From the NCBI GenBank assembly GCA_964463695.1, contig CAYXCZ010000002.1, forward strand, positions 1-64,000: a DNA stretch of 64,000 nucleotides. Direction: 5' to 3'. The stretch comes from JALNZU01 sp964463695. GTDB taxonomy: Bacteria; Bacteroidota; Bacteroidia; Bacteroidales; F082. The position numbers and the translations under genes were made by a program. This document shows, one piece after another, positions 1 to 8,288 of the stretch. How positions within the stretch are numbered: position 1 is the first letter of the stretch; every line of letters begins with the position of its first letter. Under the pieces are notes generated by a model. That model was not told where the DNA came from. It worked only from the letters and a program-made list of their open reading frames with translations, and searched no databases.

Positions 1-60
1 TCATTCTGCCTGCCGCCGGCCCGCTAATCGCGCGGGCTCACGCACCCAGCCCGGGTTTGA
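1..60. other. GC-rich scaffold end of unknown nature
   Basis: 42 of the first 60 bases are G or C, far above the AT-rich surroundings. Two mutually exclusive short stems can be drawn: GCCCGC at 19-24 with GCGGGC at 32-37, and CGGGCT at 33-38 with AGCCCG at 48-53. No open frame of useful length or recognisable element is visible. It could be the edge of a mobile or repeated element that broke the assembly, but the sequence alone does not show that. Confidence 0.35.
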
Positions 61-88
61 GGTGGTGGATTAACTTGGAATAGTCAAA

Positions 89-187
89 ACCATTAACCAT
101 TAATCATTCACCGTTAACCATTAATCATTCACCATTCACCACTAACCATTAACAATTAACCATTAATCATTCACCGTTAACCATTAC
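89..187. repeat. degenerate short tandem repeat (ACCATTAA/ACCATTCA type)
   Basis: About 100 bp made of variants of ACCATTAA, ACCATTCA and ACCGTTAA. A 31-bp stretch beginning TTAACCATTAATC occurs identically at 93-123 and 156-186. The repeat runs directly into the stop codon of the minus-strand hydrolase (TAA, read from 184-186), so the last repeat unit supplies that stop. There are no regular unique spacers, so this is not CRISPR. Intergenic repeat of unknown function. Confidence 0.7.
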
Positions 188-987
188 CCCTGTTCGTACC
201 AGTCGGGTTTGCCAGTGAGAAAACCGGAGGTTAACAGGTAAAATTGTTCGGCAGCTTCGGCATGCACCCAATGTGAGGCACTTTCGATGGTGATGATTTC
301 AGCGTTGGGGAAATTAGAACGGATAACAGGGTAATCCTCCGGAAGAATATAGTCGGATTGTCCTCCGCGCACAAAAAGTGTTGGTTTATAAAAAGCCATT
401 GTTGTATCAATACCATCAAACATTTGGTTGAGGTTTCGGGCAATGCCGTTGAGGTTGAGCCGCCATTCAAGCGTTTCTTTGTCGCGCCAATGGAGATTTT
501 TCATTAAAAACTGACGAATCCGGATTTCTTTGACACGTTGTTCAAGCTGGGCTTCAATTGTGGCTCTTGAAGTATGTTGTTTAAGGTCAACTGCTTGCAT
601 TGCCTCAATGATGTTGCGGTGATGGGGTCGGTCGCCGTATGCTTTCAGACTGATATCCACCACTATAATCCTGTTAACAAGTTCAGGATGCTCAAGCGTG
701 AATCGCATGGCAACCTTGCCTCCCATACTGTGACCTAAAATGATTGGATTAACAATATGCTCATCTTCAATAAGATCCATAAGGTCATCGGTGAGTGCGA
801 GATAATTAAAAATGTCGCTATGTGGCGAAAGACCATGATTGCGCTGATCGGGGATGATCACATCAAAACCCTCATCAGCGATTCTTCTCCCGTAAGTGAC
901 CCAGTTGTCGGAAATACCAAACAAACCATGTAAAATGATAAGTGGTTGATCGCCAATGCGCCCATAACGTCTGAAGAAAAGTTTCAT
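184..987 (-). CDS. alpha/beta-hydrolase fold esterase (YbfF-like)
   Basis: A 267-residue cytosolic alpha/beta hydrolase. The oxyanion-hole HG lies near residues 20-21, the nucleophile elbow is GHSMGG with Ser87, a likely acid is Asp212 (GGQSDY), and the base is His239 (ASHWVH). Length and motif order fit the YbfF group of small acyl-ester or thioester hydrolases; the true substrate cannot be read from sequence. It is a single gene, with a TACCTTTG-type -7 element about 30 bp upstream on the minus strand and a short degenerate repeat at its 3' end. There is no signal peptide. Fold assignment is sure; substrate is unknown. Confidence 0.85.
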   Translation of the reverse strand: MKLFFRRYGRIGDQPLIILHGLFGISDNWVTYGRRIADEGFDVIIPDQRNHGLSPHSDIFNYLALTDDLMDLIEDEHIVNPIILGHSMGGKVAMRFTLEHPELVNRIIVVDISLKAYGDRPHHRNIIEAMQAVDLKQHTSRATIEAQLEQRVKEIRIRQFLMKNLHWRDKETLEWRLNLNGIARNLNQMFDGIDTTMAFYKPTLFVRGGQSDYILPEDYPVIRSNFPNAEIITIESASHWVHAEAAEQFYLLTSGFLTGKPDWYEQG

Positions 988-1014
988 GATGTAAGATGAC
1001 TTTTATTAATGATG

Positions 1015-1022
1015 CAAAGGTA
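1015..1022 (-). promoter_or_regulatory. Bacteroidota -7 promoter element for the hydrolase gene
   Basis: Reading the minus strand gives TACCTTTG, an exact match to the TAnnTTTG -7 consensus, 28 bp before the ATG of the hydrolase. No clear TTG -33 element lies at the usual spacing. Confidence 0.5.
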
Positions 1023-1180
1023 CTCCAAACTACTGAAATCTCTGTTATCAGGTTTTTGTTTCCAAACAATCAATAGTGTATTTTGTCGATCGAACCGAAT
1101 GTTGTTAAAAACCGATTATTATGGCTGTACATCTGTTGAGAAGTAATAATTTCGACTATTAATGAGTCATTTATTTACGA

Positions 1181-1208
1181 CATAATGTAAATTATACTTG
1201 ACATTATG
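1181..1208. promoter_or_regulatory. 8-bp dyad overlapping the -33 region (candidate XRE operator)
   Basis: CATAATGT (1181-1188) and ACATTATG (1201-1208) form a perfect inverted repeat with a 12-bp spacer. The right arm begins directly after the TTG -33 element (1198-1200) of the promoter for the downstream membrane protein/XRE pair. Its position and the presence of an XRE regulator in the same transcript suggest autoregulation; that is inference. Confidence 0.5.
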
Positions 1209-1228
1209 ATATCAAAACCTTACATTTG
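1198..1228 (+). promoter_or_regulatory. Bacteroidota promoter, TTG-N20-TACATTTG
   Basis: TTG at 1198-1200 and TACATTTG at 1221-1228 are separated by 20 bp, matching the Bacteroidota -33/-7 arrangement. Transcription would start near 1235. This rules out the TTG at 1226 as a translation start and supports the ATG at 1253. Confidence 0.65.
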
Positions 1229-1252
1229 TATCCTAACTTTAAATTAAGTACC

Positions 1253-1729
1253 ATGAAAACAAATTATCTATTTCCGCATCAATATAAAAGAATAGGTTGG
1301 TTTCTATTTATTCCTGGAGTCCTGCTAGGTATATTATTTCTAATAGCTCAATCAGATATTAGCATACTAAATTTCAAAGTCTTATCAATTGCTGAACAGC
1401 GATTCTTTGGTGAGACTGTCTTTTTTTCTATCGTTGAGAATAATGTTTTAGATGAAATTACTGGATTGCTATTAATTATTGGAGCACTTTTAATTGCTTT
1501 TTCCAAAGAAAAATCTGAAGATGAGTTCATTTCTAAAATCAGGTTAGAATCGTTAGTCTGGGCAACTTACATAAACTATGCAATCTTAATTTTCACGATA
1601 ATGTTTGTCTATGATATGATCTTTTTCTGGGTTCTCGTGTTCAATTTGTTTACAGTACTCATATTTTTTATCATTCGTTTTAATTGGGCTTTATATAAAT
1701 CTAAAAATCAAATCAGAGATGAAGAATAG
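1253..1729 (+). CDS. four-helix membrane protein paired with an XRE regulator
   Basis: A 158-residue protein with four predicted membrane segments: roughly FLFIPGVLLGILFLI after the first basic stretch, then GLLLIIGALLIAF, then the YAILIFTIMFVY region, and last the VFNLFTVLIFFII region. It has no catalytic motif that I recognise. The ATG at 1253 is preferred because the longer alternative begins inside the promoter. Its end overlaps the start of the XRE-family regulator by 11 bp, so the two are co-translated. In Bacteroidota and Firmicutes such small membrane protein plus XRE pairs are common and poorly characterised. The membrane protein may sense an envelope signal; this is inference. Confidence 0.75.
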   Translation: MKTNYLFPHQYKRIGWFLFIPGVLLGILFLIAQSDISILNFKVLSIAEQRFFGETVFFSIVENNVLDEITGLLLIIGALLIAFSKEKSEDEFISKIRLESLVWATYINYAILIFTIMFVYDMIFFWVLVFNLFTVLIFFIIRFNWALYKSKNQIRDEE

Positions 1730-1928
1730 TATAAAAGTCGAAAGAGCAAAAAAAAACATTACTCAGGCTCATTTAGCAGAACTGGTAAAAGTCAGCCGGC
1801 AAACGATAAATGCTATTGAATTAGGAAAATACAATTTGTCGACCATTCTAGCGCTTAAAATCGCACATGTTTTTAATCAATCTGTCCAGGATATCTTCGA
1901 ACTTGAAGAGTCCGATTGGGATTCCTGA
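1719..1928 (+). CDS. XRE-family helix-turn-helix regulator (Cro/CI type)
   Basis: A 69-residue protein that is almost entirely one HTH_3 domain. The run from ITQAHLAELV through SRQTINAIE to a PSL-like segment (NLSTILALKIAHVF) is the classic five-helix XRE fold, ending in the acidic tail FELEESDWDS. It resembles the YozG-like mini-regulators that lack an effector domain. It overlaps the end of the upstream membrane-protein gene by 11 bp. The perfect dyad around the shared promoter at 1181-1208 is a plausible operator. No partner toxin with known motifs is present, so a toxin-antitoxin reading is not supported. Confidence 0.9.
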   Translation: MKNSIKVERAKKNITQAHLAELVKVSRQTINAIELGKYNLSTILALKIAHVFNQSVQDIFELEESDWDS

Positions 1929-2009
1929 TAGGACCACTAACAATAAATCTATAAAATAAACCGTCAACTCAAATTAAAACTTCCTGGTTTAAAAAGATAT
2001 ATTTTGATG

Positions 2010-3647
2010 TTATGATTTGCGTTCCAGTTGCTTAAGGTGGTCGAGTTTTTTCATTTCAAGGAAACTGCTGATGCCACCCAGATGCTCTCTAACTTGTTTG
2101 TTGCCAAATTCGTATACCTTATCAACCAATCCATCGAGGAAATCACGATCGTGAGAAACGAGTATCAGCGTTCCGTCATAATCCTGTAAAGCGCTTTTCA
2201 GGATGTCTTTGGTTCGCATATCGAGGTGATTGGTGGGCTCATCAAGCACGAGCAAATTAACCGGTTCGAGCAATAATTTGATCATGGCCAAACGGGTGCG
2301 TTCACCACCGGAAAGCACTTTTACTTTTTTGTTCCAGCTGTCGCCACTGAACATAAAAGCGCCCAGCAAATCTTTAATTTTGGTTCTGATATCGCCTTTT
2401 GCCACATCGTCAATGGTTTCAAAAACAGATATTTCTTCATTCAGAAGGGAGGCTTCATTTTGAGCAAAATATCCAATCATCGTGTTGTGTCCCAAACTTA
2501 ACTTTCCGTCGAAAGCCGTTTGTCCCATCAGGCATTTGATAAATGTGGACTTTCCCTCCCCGTTTTTTCCGACCAAAGCAATGCGTTTTCCGCGTTCCAC
2601 AACAAATGAAACTCCTCCAAATACTAAGTGCTCATCATAGCTTTTAGCCATGTTCTCAACTATTACAGGGTAATTTCCCGAGCGTGGCGATGGAGGAAAT
2701 TTTAGGCGCAAGGCTGATGTATCTTCTTCATCCACTTCTACCATCGAAAGTTTTTCGAGCATCCGCACGCGTGATTGAACTTGATTTGTTTTGGAGTATG
2801 TACCCTTGAAACGTTCTATAAACTCTTCATTATCAGCAATAAATTTTTGCTGCTCATCAAATTGCTTTTGCTGTTGTTCCCGACGCTCTTTTCGTAGTTG
2901 GAGATACGAAGAATAGTTTACGCGGTAATCATAGATGCGACCCATAGTCACCTCTATGGTGCGGGTGGTAATATTGTCAACAAATGCGCGGTCATGCGAG
3001 ATAACGATAACAGCTTTAGCACTGTTGATAAGAAAATCTTCAAACCATTGAACCGATTCAATGTCGAGGTGGTTAGTGGGCTCATCGAGCAGAATCAAAT
3101 CAGGTTTTTGGAGCAGGATTTTAGCCAATTCAATGCGCATACGCCAGCCTCCGCTAAACTCGTCTGTCAATCGATGAAAGTCATTTCTCTCAAATCCCAG
3201 ACCAAGTAATATTTTTTCAACCTCTGCATCATAATTGACATCTTCCAACGAGTAAAACTTTTCGCTCAACGTGCTTACTCTTTCTATAAGCGAGTAGTAA
3301 TCATCTGATTCGTAATCTGTTCGAATGGTAAGTTGTTCATTAAGTGCTTCTATTTCTTTCCCCATCTCGAGCACATGTGCAAAAGCTTGTGAAGCTTCTT
3401 CGAACACAGTCCGGGTGTCGGTAGTGAGTAAATGCTGAGGCAGATAAGCAATAACGGCATCGTTGGGTGCGGTCACTCTTCCGCGTGAAGCGGTTTTTAC
3501 ACCTGCAATAATTTTCAACAGGGTTGATTTTCCAGCGCCATTTTTGCCCATCAGCGCAATCCTGTCTTTATCGTTGATTGCGAAAGAGACATCTTTAAAT
3601 AAGGTCGTGTTTCCGAATTCGACCGTAAGGCCGTCAATTGAGATCAT
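2010..3647 (-). CDS. ABC-F family ATPase (two ABC domains, no membrane domain)
   Basis: A 545-residue soluble twin-ABC protein. Walker A motifs are GKNGAGKST near residue 34 and GKNGEGKST in the second half. Signatures are FSGGWRMR and LSGGERTR, and both Walker B motifs read LDEPTNHLD. Between the domains is a charged linker (KERREQQQKQFDEQQKF region) of the type that reaches the ribosomal E or P site in ABC-F proteins. The start at 3647 (MISIDGL) places the beta strand of domain 1 at the usual position and lies 18 bp from a TACCTTTG -7 element; a longer upstream start would run into it. The likely role is translation-factor-like (EttA/Uup/YdiF group). Antibiotic protection cannot be inferred. 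Confidence 0.92.
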   Translation of the reverse strand: MISIDGLTVEFGNTTLFKDVSFAINDKDRIALMGKNGAGKSTLLKIIAGVKTASRGRVTAPNDAVIAYLPQHLLTTDTRTVFEEASQAFAHVLEMGKEIEALNEQLTIRTDYESDDYYSLIERVSTLSEKFYSLEDVNYDAEVEKILLGLGFERNDFHRLTDEFSGGWRMRIELAKILLQKPDLILLDEPTNHLDIESVQWFEDFLINSAKAVIVISHDRAFVDNITTRTIEVTMGRIYDYRVNYSSYLQLRKERREQQQKQFDEQQKFIADNEEFIERFKGTYSKTNQVQSRVRMLEKLSMVEVDEEDTSALRLKFPPSPRSGNYPVIVENMAKSYDEHLVFGGVSFVVERGKRIALVGKNGEGKSTFIKCLMGQTAFDGKLSLGHNTMIGYFAQNEASLLNEEISVFETIDDVAKGDIRTKIKDLLGAFMFSGDSWNKKVKVLSGGERTRLAMIKLLLEPVNLLVLDEPTNHLDMRTKDILKSALQDYDGTLILVSHDRDFLDGLVDKVYEFGNKQVREHLGGISSFLEMKKLDHLKQLERKS

Positions 3648-3665
3648 AAGGGTGATTTGGTGCTG

Positions 3666-3673
3666 CAAAGGTA
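3666..3673 (-). promoter_or_regulatory. -7 promoter element for the ABC-F gene
   Basis: TACCTTTG on the minus strand, 18 bp before the ATG at 3647. It matches TAnnTTTG exactly. The short leader supports the chosen start. Confidence 0.5.
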
Positions 3674-3704
3674 TCGAAAAATCTGAAGCAAGAGATAAAA
3701 TGCA

Positions 3705-3742
3705 GAAAACCAGCCATATCGCAAACGATGTGACTGGTTTTC
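3705..3742 (-). terminator. hairpin terminator after the tricorn-like gene
   Basis: GAAAACCAG (3705-3713) pairs with CTGGTTTTC (3734-3742), and an inner stem (CATATCG with CGATGTG, one wobble) closes on a CAAA loop; one mismatch separates the two stems. On the minus strand the hairpin is followed by TGCATTTTATC. It lies 25 bp past the stop of the protease gene and upstream of the ABC-F promoter. Confidence 0.6.
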
Positions 3743-3766
3743 AAAAGCTTTGAATGAATTATGAAG

Positions 3767-6700
3767 TTATTTAATTTCCACTTCAATCCATTTACTGCGA
3801 TCAGGTGGAGTAGGAGCTTTCACTTTTTTCACAGGATTGGCTTTTAGTTCATTAAGTAATTCCTCAACAGCCCTTTCAATACCAGGATCTTCGCCGTTGG
3901 CAAGTTTTTCAGGTCTGTCGACAACCTCAATATCAGGATAAACGCCAATACCTTCGATGATCCACTGTTCGTTTTCATCATAGATACCAAAGCGAGGAAC
4001 AGAAATATAACCTCCGTCAACCAGACGGGCATTGCCAGAAATACCAACTAATCCGCCCCAGGTGCGTGTTCCGATGAGTTTACCAAGTCCCATTTTCTTA
4101 AAGAAATAAGGGAATGCGTCTCCTCCCGATGATGAATAGCCGTTGATGAGCATCACCTTTGGGCCATCGTGTGCTATTCCAGGAGCTTTTGCAGGCAGGG
4201 TCATACCGTTGCGATGCCAGTAGGTGAGGGTGCGTCGGTCGAGCAGATCGGCCATATTATCAGGAATGAAGCCGCCGCCATTGTTACGGTCATCAATAAT
4301 GAGAGCCTCTTTGTCATGATAGGAGTACATGCCCCGGAACAATTCTCTGTTGCCATCCACAGCTGTGTTTGGAACATGAATGTAGCCGATACGTCCGCCG
4401 GAAAGCTTATCAACCATTTCGCGCCGTTCGAGTACCCAGTTAAAATATTTCAACTCCAACTCACTGTCGATAGTGGTAATTTTAGAGCTAACAGCTTCGC
4501 TTCCATCAGCTTTGGGACTCATGGTAAGTTCTATTTCTTTTTCTGCGAGGTTTTCGAGGAAACTGTAAAGGTTATCTTTGGTGGTGACTTCTTGTCCGTT
4601 GATTTGAATCAGATAATCGCCTTCCTTCACTTTAACGCCGGCCTCGGTGAGTGGCGACCTGCGATCGGGATTCCAGTTTTCACCACGGTAAATTTTCATG
4701 ATGCGGTACCTGCCCGATTTGTTGTCGGCTTCTATTTCTGCGCCTAAAAGGCCGGTATTAATACGTTTTACGCGTGGAATATCGCCCCAGTCAACGTAGG
4801 CGTGACCGGTATTTGTTTCTGAAACAATCTCATTCAGAATATAATCCAGATCGAAACGGCTGCCAACAGAAGGGAGTAGAGCACTGTAGTTTTTCTTGAT
4901 AGATGGCCAATCAACACCGTGTAAGTTGTTGACATAGAAATAGTCACGGAAGATCCTCCACCCGTCAGTATAGATTTGATTCCATTCGGCCCGTGGATCT
5001 ATTTTCATGTCCATCTGATCGAGATTAAGCTTTCCTGTTCCTGCTTTCTGACCGGGACTTATCTTTGCAATACCATAGTCGCCTCCTGAGCGATACAGCA
5101 TCATTTTGCCATCGGCAGAAGGAATTGCCATGAAAGCTCTGTCCATGATTTCCTCCGTTTTCTCGTCACTAAAATTGTAACGCATGATCTTGCCATCAGC
5201 GGCATAAAGTAAGCCTCCATCAACTGCTCCAAGAATGCGGTAGTTTCCGGATGCCACAGGCAATGCTTCAATTCTACCGTTGATACCTTCGAAATCAATA
5301 ACTAATTTAGGTTTTTCAGCATCTTTTTTGGTGGTTTCTTTGTCATCTTTTTTATCCTTTTCGTCTTTTTTAGCGCTTTCGGGCTGTTCTTCCTTTACCG
5401 TTTCTGTATCATATTTCTTAGTTTTCAGCTTGGTTCCGTCGTTACGCAATGCCACAGCATAAATTTTTGATGCATTGTTGTAAAGATAGTCGAACTCAAA
5501 ACTTGAGAAATCGAGGTTGAAATCACGGTTGGAAACAAAATAGATGAATTTTCCATCTTTACTAAATACAGGAGAAGCGTCATCGAATTGTTCATCAGTA
5601 AGTTGGGTTATTTTTGCCGAAGGAATATGATAAACCCACACTGCTGCTTGTCCGTTGGAAGTTTCTTTGTCATAGGTAATCCATTCGCTGTCATGGGAGA
5701 AGGTATAGGAACGAATTTCGTTCATAGCAGCCTGATCCACTGCTGTTTGTTTTCCCGAAGCAACGTCAACAAGCCACAGATTCATGGTGCGGTCGCTATA
5801 AGAGATGTACTTACTGTCGGGCGACCAATCAGCTTCATATTTCCAGGCTGATGAATTGAATGTTAATTGTTTAGCTTTCGCTCCTTTTTTGTTTTCAAGC
5901 AAATAAAGTTCATATTCACCTGTTTGGTCAGAGTAGTATGCAATATATTTTCCGTCAGGCGACCAGGTAGGAAATATTTCACGTATTCCCTGCGTGTTGG
6001 TTAAATTTTCAATCTGTCCGTTTTCGGCCGGAACAGAAAAAATATCACCACGTGCATCGAAAAGGGCACGTTTACCACTGGGAGAGATATTTAAGCTGTG
6101 AATGTCGTCCTTCACGTTTTTAAAGTAAGGTTTCAATTGGGGGTTATCGAAATTCANNNNNNNNNNNNNNNNNNNNNNNNNNNNNNNNNNNNNNNNNNNN
6201 NNNNNNNNNNNNNNNNNNNNNNNNNNNNNNNNNNNNNNNNNNNNNNNNNNNNNNNNTTATTTTTTAAGTCGTAGATCCACAATTCAGTAGCACGGCCTCC
6301 TTTGTAGCGTTTCCAGGTGCGAAATTCGCGATCCACAGGTGTGAACGCTATTTTGGTGGCATCGGGAGAAAAGCATGCAAAACCACCATTAACGATAGCC
6401 AGTTCCGTTTCAAAGCCACCTTCCAGATTTACAAGGTAATAGTTACCATTTCTGTCGCCGAAAGCGGTGCGGTTGGCACGGATAAGAATCTGTTTGCTGT
6501 CAGGTGTCCAGTCGAGAACCACATGATCGTAGCCACCACGCGGCGGCATCACACCTACTGAATTGTAATAGGTTAGCTGTTTTGCCGTTCCTCCTTGCGA
6601 AGGCATGACCCAAATCTGGCGGCTTCCTGAGTATTCAGCCGAAAAGGCTATCCATTGACCATCAGGCGAAATTTTAGGAAAAAGCTCGAGTCCTTCGTGA

Positions 6701-6888
6701 GAGGTCAACCGTTTGGCCTCACCTCCTGCTGAAGGAACAGTCCAGATGTCGCCCGCATAAACAAATGCAATAAGCTTGTTATTGATGTCGGGATAGCGCA
6801 GCAAACGAGCGTCGTCCATGGCATTCAGCGTAAAGCCGGCCAACACAAGCATAGCAGCGATGGTTAATTTGTGTAGGATGTGTTTCAT
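3767..6888 (-). CDS. tricorn-like S41 family protease with beta-propeller and PDZ domain (interrupted by assembly gap)
   Basis: A single large exported protease split by a run of 100 N at 6157-6256. The N-terminal part (start 6888) has a signal peptide ending near LNAMDD, followed by TolB/WD40-like propeller repeats such as FPKISPDGQWIAFSA. After the gap come more propeller blades (FPTWSPDGKYIAYYS, ADWSPDSKYISYS), an acidic/Lys-rich spacer, the TGHAYVDWGD segment with the probable catalytic His, a PDZ domain (GDYLIQINGQEV) and the nucleophile motif GYSSSGGDAF. This order is that of tricorn and its Bacteroidota homologues, which finish degrading peptides. The frame is open on both sides up to the gap, so I treat the halves as one gene. 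About 210 residues are visible before the gap and about 795 after; homologues suggest the real gap is longer than 100 bases. It is a single-gene unit. Confidence 0.88.
6157..6256. other. assembly gap (100 N)
   Basis: Exactly 100 unspecified bases inside the propeller region of the tricorn-like gene. A round 100 is a usual placeholder for an unknown gap length. The flanking frames are compatible with one continuous gene. Confidence 0.99.
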
Positions 6889-7087
6889 AAAAGGGATATT
6901 TGAATTAAAAAGTTAAAGATACACTGAACTTAACAAAACGGAAGCACGATCAAGAATTAGGTGGTATTGAGCAAGTTAAAATGGATTGCATTAAAAATAT
7001 CAGGTGATTTGGTAATATGTTTTTTGTGAAAAGATTGATGATACATGTTATGAATGAAAAGAATAATTCAATAGTTATAATAAAAAC

Positions 7088-7118
7088 CCGCAGCCGGTTT
7101 CAAAAAAGCCGGCTACGG
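7088..7118 (-). terminator. intrinsic terminator of the ABC export operon
   Basis: CCGCAGCCGG (7088-7097) pairs with CCGGCTACGG (7109-7118), with one mismatch and an 11-base loop. On the minus strand it is followed by GGGTTTTTATTA. It lies 26 bp beyond the stop codon of the adaptor gene, the last gene of the operon. Confidence 0.75.
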
Positions 7119-7143
7119 ATTACCAAACCAACACACAAAAAGG

Positions 7144-8226
7144 CTACTTGGCAGCAGCCTTTATCTTTTCGTCAATAGTCAATCCTTCGAGAATCTCTAT
7201 TACAAGACCGTCGGATAATCCTGTTTTGACGATACGTTTTTCATAAGTCTGCGGACTTGTTTCAACTTCTACATAAGTAGTGTCGCCGTCAAATTTCAGC
7301 AGGCTTTCGGTGATAGCAAGCACATCGTTTTTGCGTTCAAGTACAATATCGGCATTGGCACTGTAGCCTGCGCGTATGAACTGATCTTCCTGTAGTTTTA
7401 CATCAGCCCTGATTTCAAACTGAATAGCTCCGTTTTCCTCTATTCCTTTTGGTGAAATACGTTCAAGTATTGCCGTAAATTCTTCCTTGTCGATAGCTCC
7501 AATAGAAAGAATCAGATCCATGCCCTCCTTTATTTTTCCAACTTCCGACTCATCTACTTTGCCTTCAAAAATCATTTCGCCCATATCAGCGATGGTGGCG
7601 ATGGTAGTTCCATCGTTGAAGGTATTGCTTTCGATTACCGATTTACCTTCTTCAACAGGCACGTCGAGTACCATGCCATCGAGTGTCGATCGGATGAGGG
7701 TATTGGTTGCCTGTCCGGCTTTTTTGGTTGCTCCCTCACGAATGAGCTGCAGGTTATCTTCAGCTGCACTTAGCTCTTCCTTGGCAGTTTTCCAGGCGAT
7801 ATCGTAGGTAAGGAACTCAGCTTCCGGAATCACCTGTTGTGTATATAGTTCCTTGTAGCGCTGATGGTTTTTCTTTGCGTCCTCGAGTTGAATTTCAGCT
7901 CTTTTAACACGTGATTCAGCGTTATTAAGGTTGATCATATCAGGAATAATTTTTACACGTGCAATCAATTGGTCTTTCTTGACATGATCGCCTGGCTCAA
8001 CAAAAATTTCTTCAACGATACCTGACACCTTCGGTTTTATCTCGATCTCTCTTCGCGGAACAACCGAGCCCGTTGCAACGGTTTTGCGAATAATATCGGT
8101 TTTAAAAGCAGTTGCTGTTTCATAAACAACGGGTTTTGCCTGCGACTTCTTGTAGAGATAAAAGATGGTTCCAATAAATACACCGACTACAATGACGGTT
8201 GCAATAATTTTCAAAGCTGTTTTCAT
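7144..8226 (-). CDS. MacA/HlyD-type periplasmic adaptor of an ABC exporter
   Basis: A 360-residue membrane-fusion protein. An N-terminal anchor (residues 5-25) is followed by the first lipoyl half (IEIKPKVSGIVEEI, PGDHVKKDQLIA), an alpha-helical hairpin of about 70 residues rich in K, E and A, the second lipoyl half (DGMVLDVPVEEGKSV), and beta-barrel and membrane-proximal domains. This is the MacA layout. It is the last gene of a four-gene operon with an ATPase and two FtsX/MacB-like permeases, and is followed by a terminator. It should link the inner-membrane permeases to an outer-membrane channel; no TolC gene is in the window. The substrate is unknown; macrolide, lipoprotein or peptide export are all possible. 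Confidence 0.88.
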   Translation of the reverse strand: MKTALKIIATVIVVGVFIGTIFYLYKKSQAKPVVYETATAFKTDIIRKTVATGSVVPRREIEIKPKVSGIVEEIFVEPGDHVKKDQLIARVKIIPDMINLNNAESRVKRAEIQLEDAKKNHQRYKELYTQQVIPEAEFLTYDIAWKTAKEELSAAEDNLQLIREGATKKAGQATNTLIRSTLDGMVLDVPVEEGKSVIESNTFNDGTTIATIADMGEMIFEGKVDESEVGKIKEGMDLILSIGAIDKEEFTAILERISPKGIEENGAIQFEIRADVKLQEDQFIRAGYSANADIVLERKNDVLAITESLLKFDGDTTYVEVETSPQTYEKRIVKTGLSDGLVIEILEGLTIDEKIKAAAK

Positions 8227-8288
8227 TTCTTAAACGATTAATATTTCATTATAATTCCTATAATTCTCTAATTTCTAATCAATAACTT

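Noticed and set aside
89..187. Possible CRISPR array
   Set aside because: The repeat units are 7-8 bp and degenerate with no unique spacers of constant length; no cas genes are present.
1226..1252. TTG start at 1226 for the membrane protein
   Set aside because: It lies inside the TACATTTG -7 element, so it would be upstream of the transcription start. The ATG at 1253 is used.
4169..4747. 192-codon open frame on the plus strand inside the protease gene
   Set aside because: It is antisense to a conserved protease domain and has no recognisable motif or promoter; a frame shadow.
3767..6888. Two separate genes (propeller protein and tricorn-like protease)
   Set aside because: The split coincides with the N gap and both frames are open into it; the domain order is that of one tricorn-like protein. 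The apparent downstream start is a TTG at 6136 with open sequence before it.
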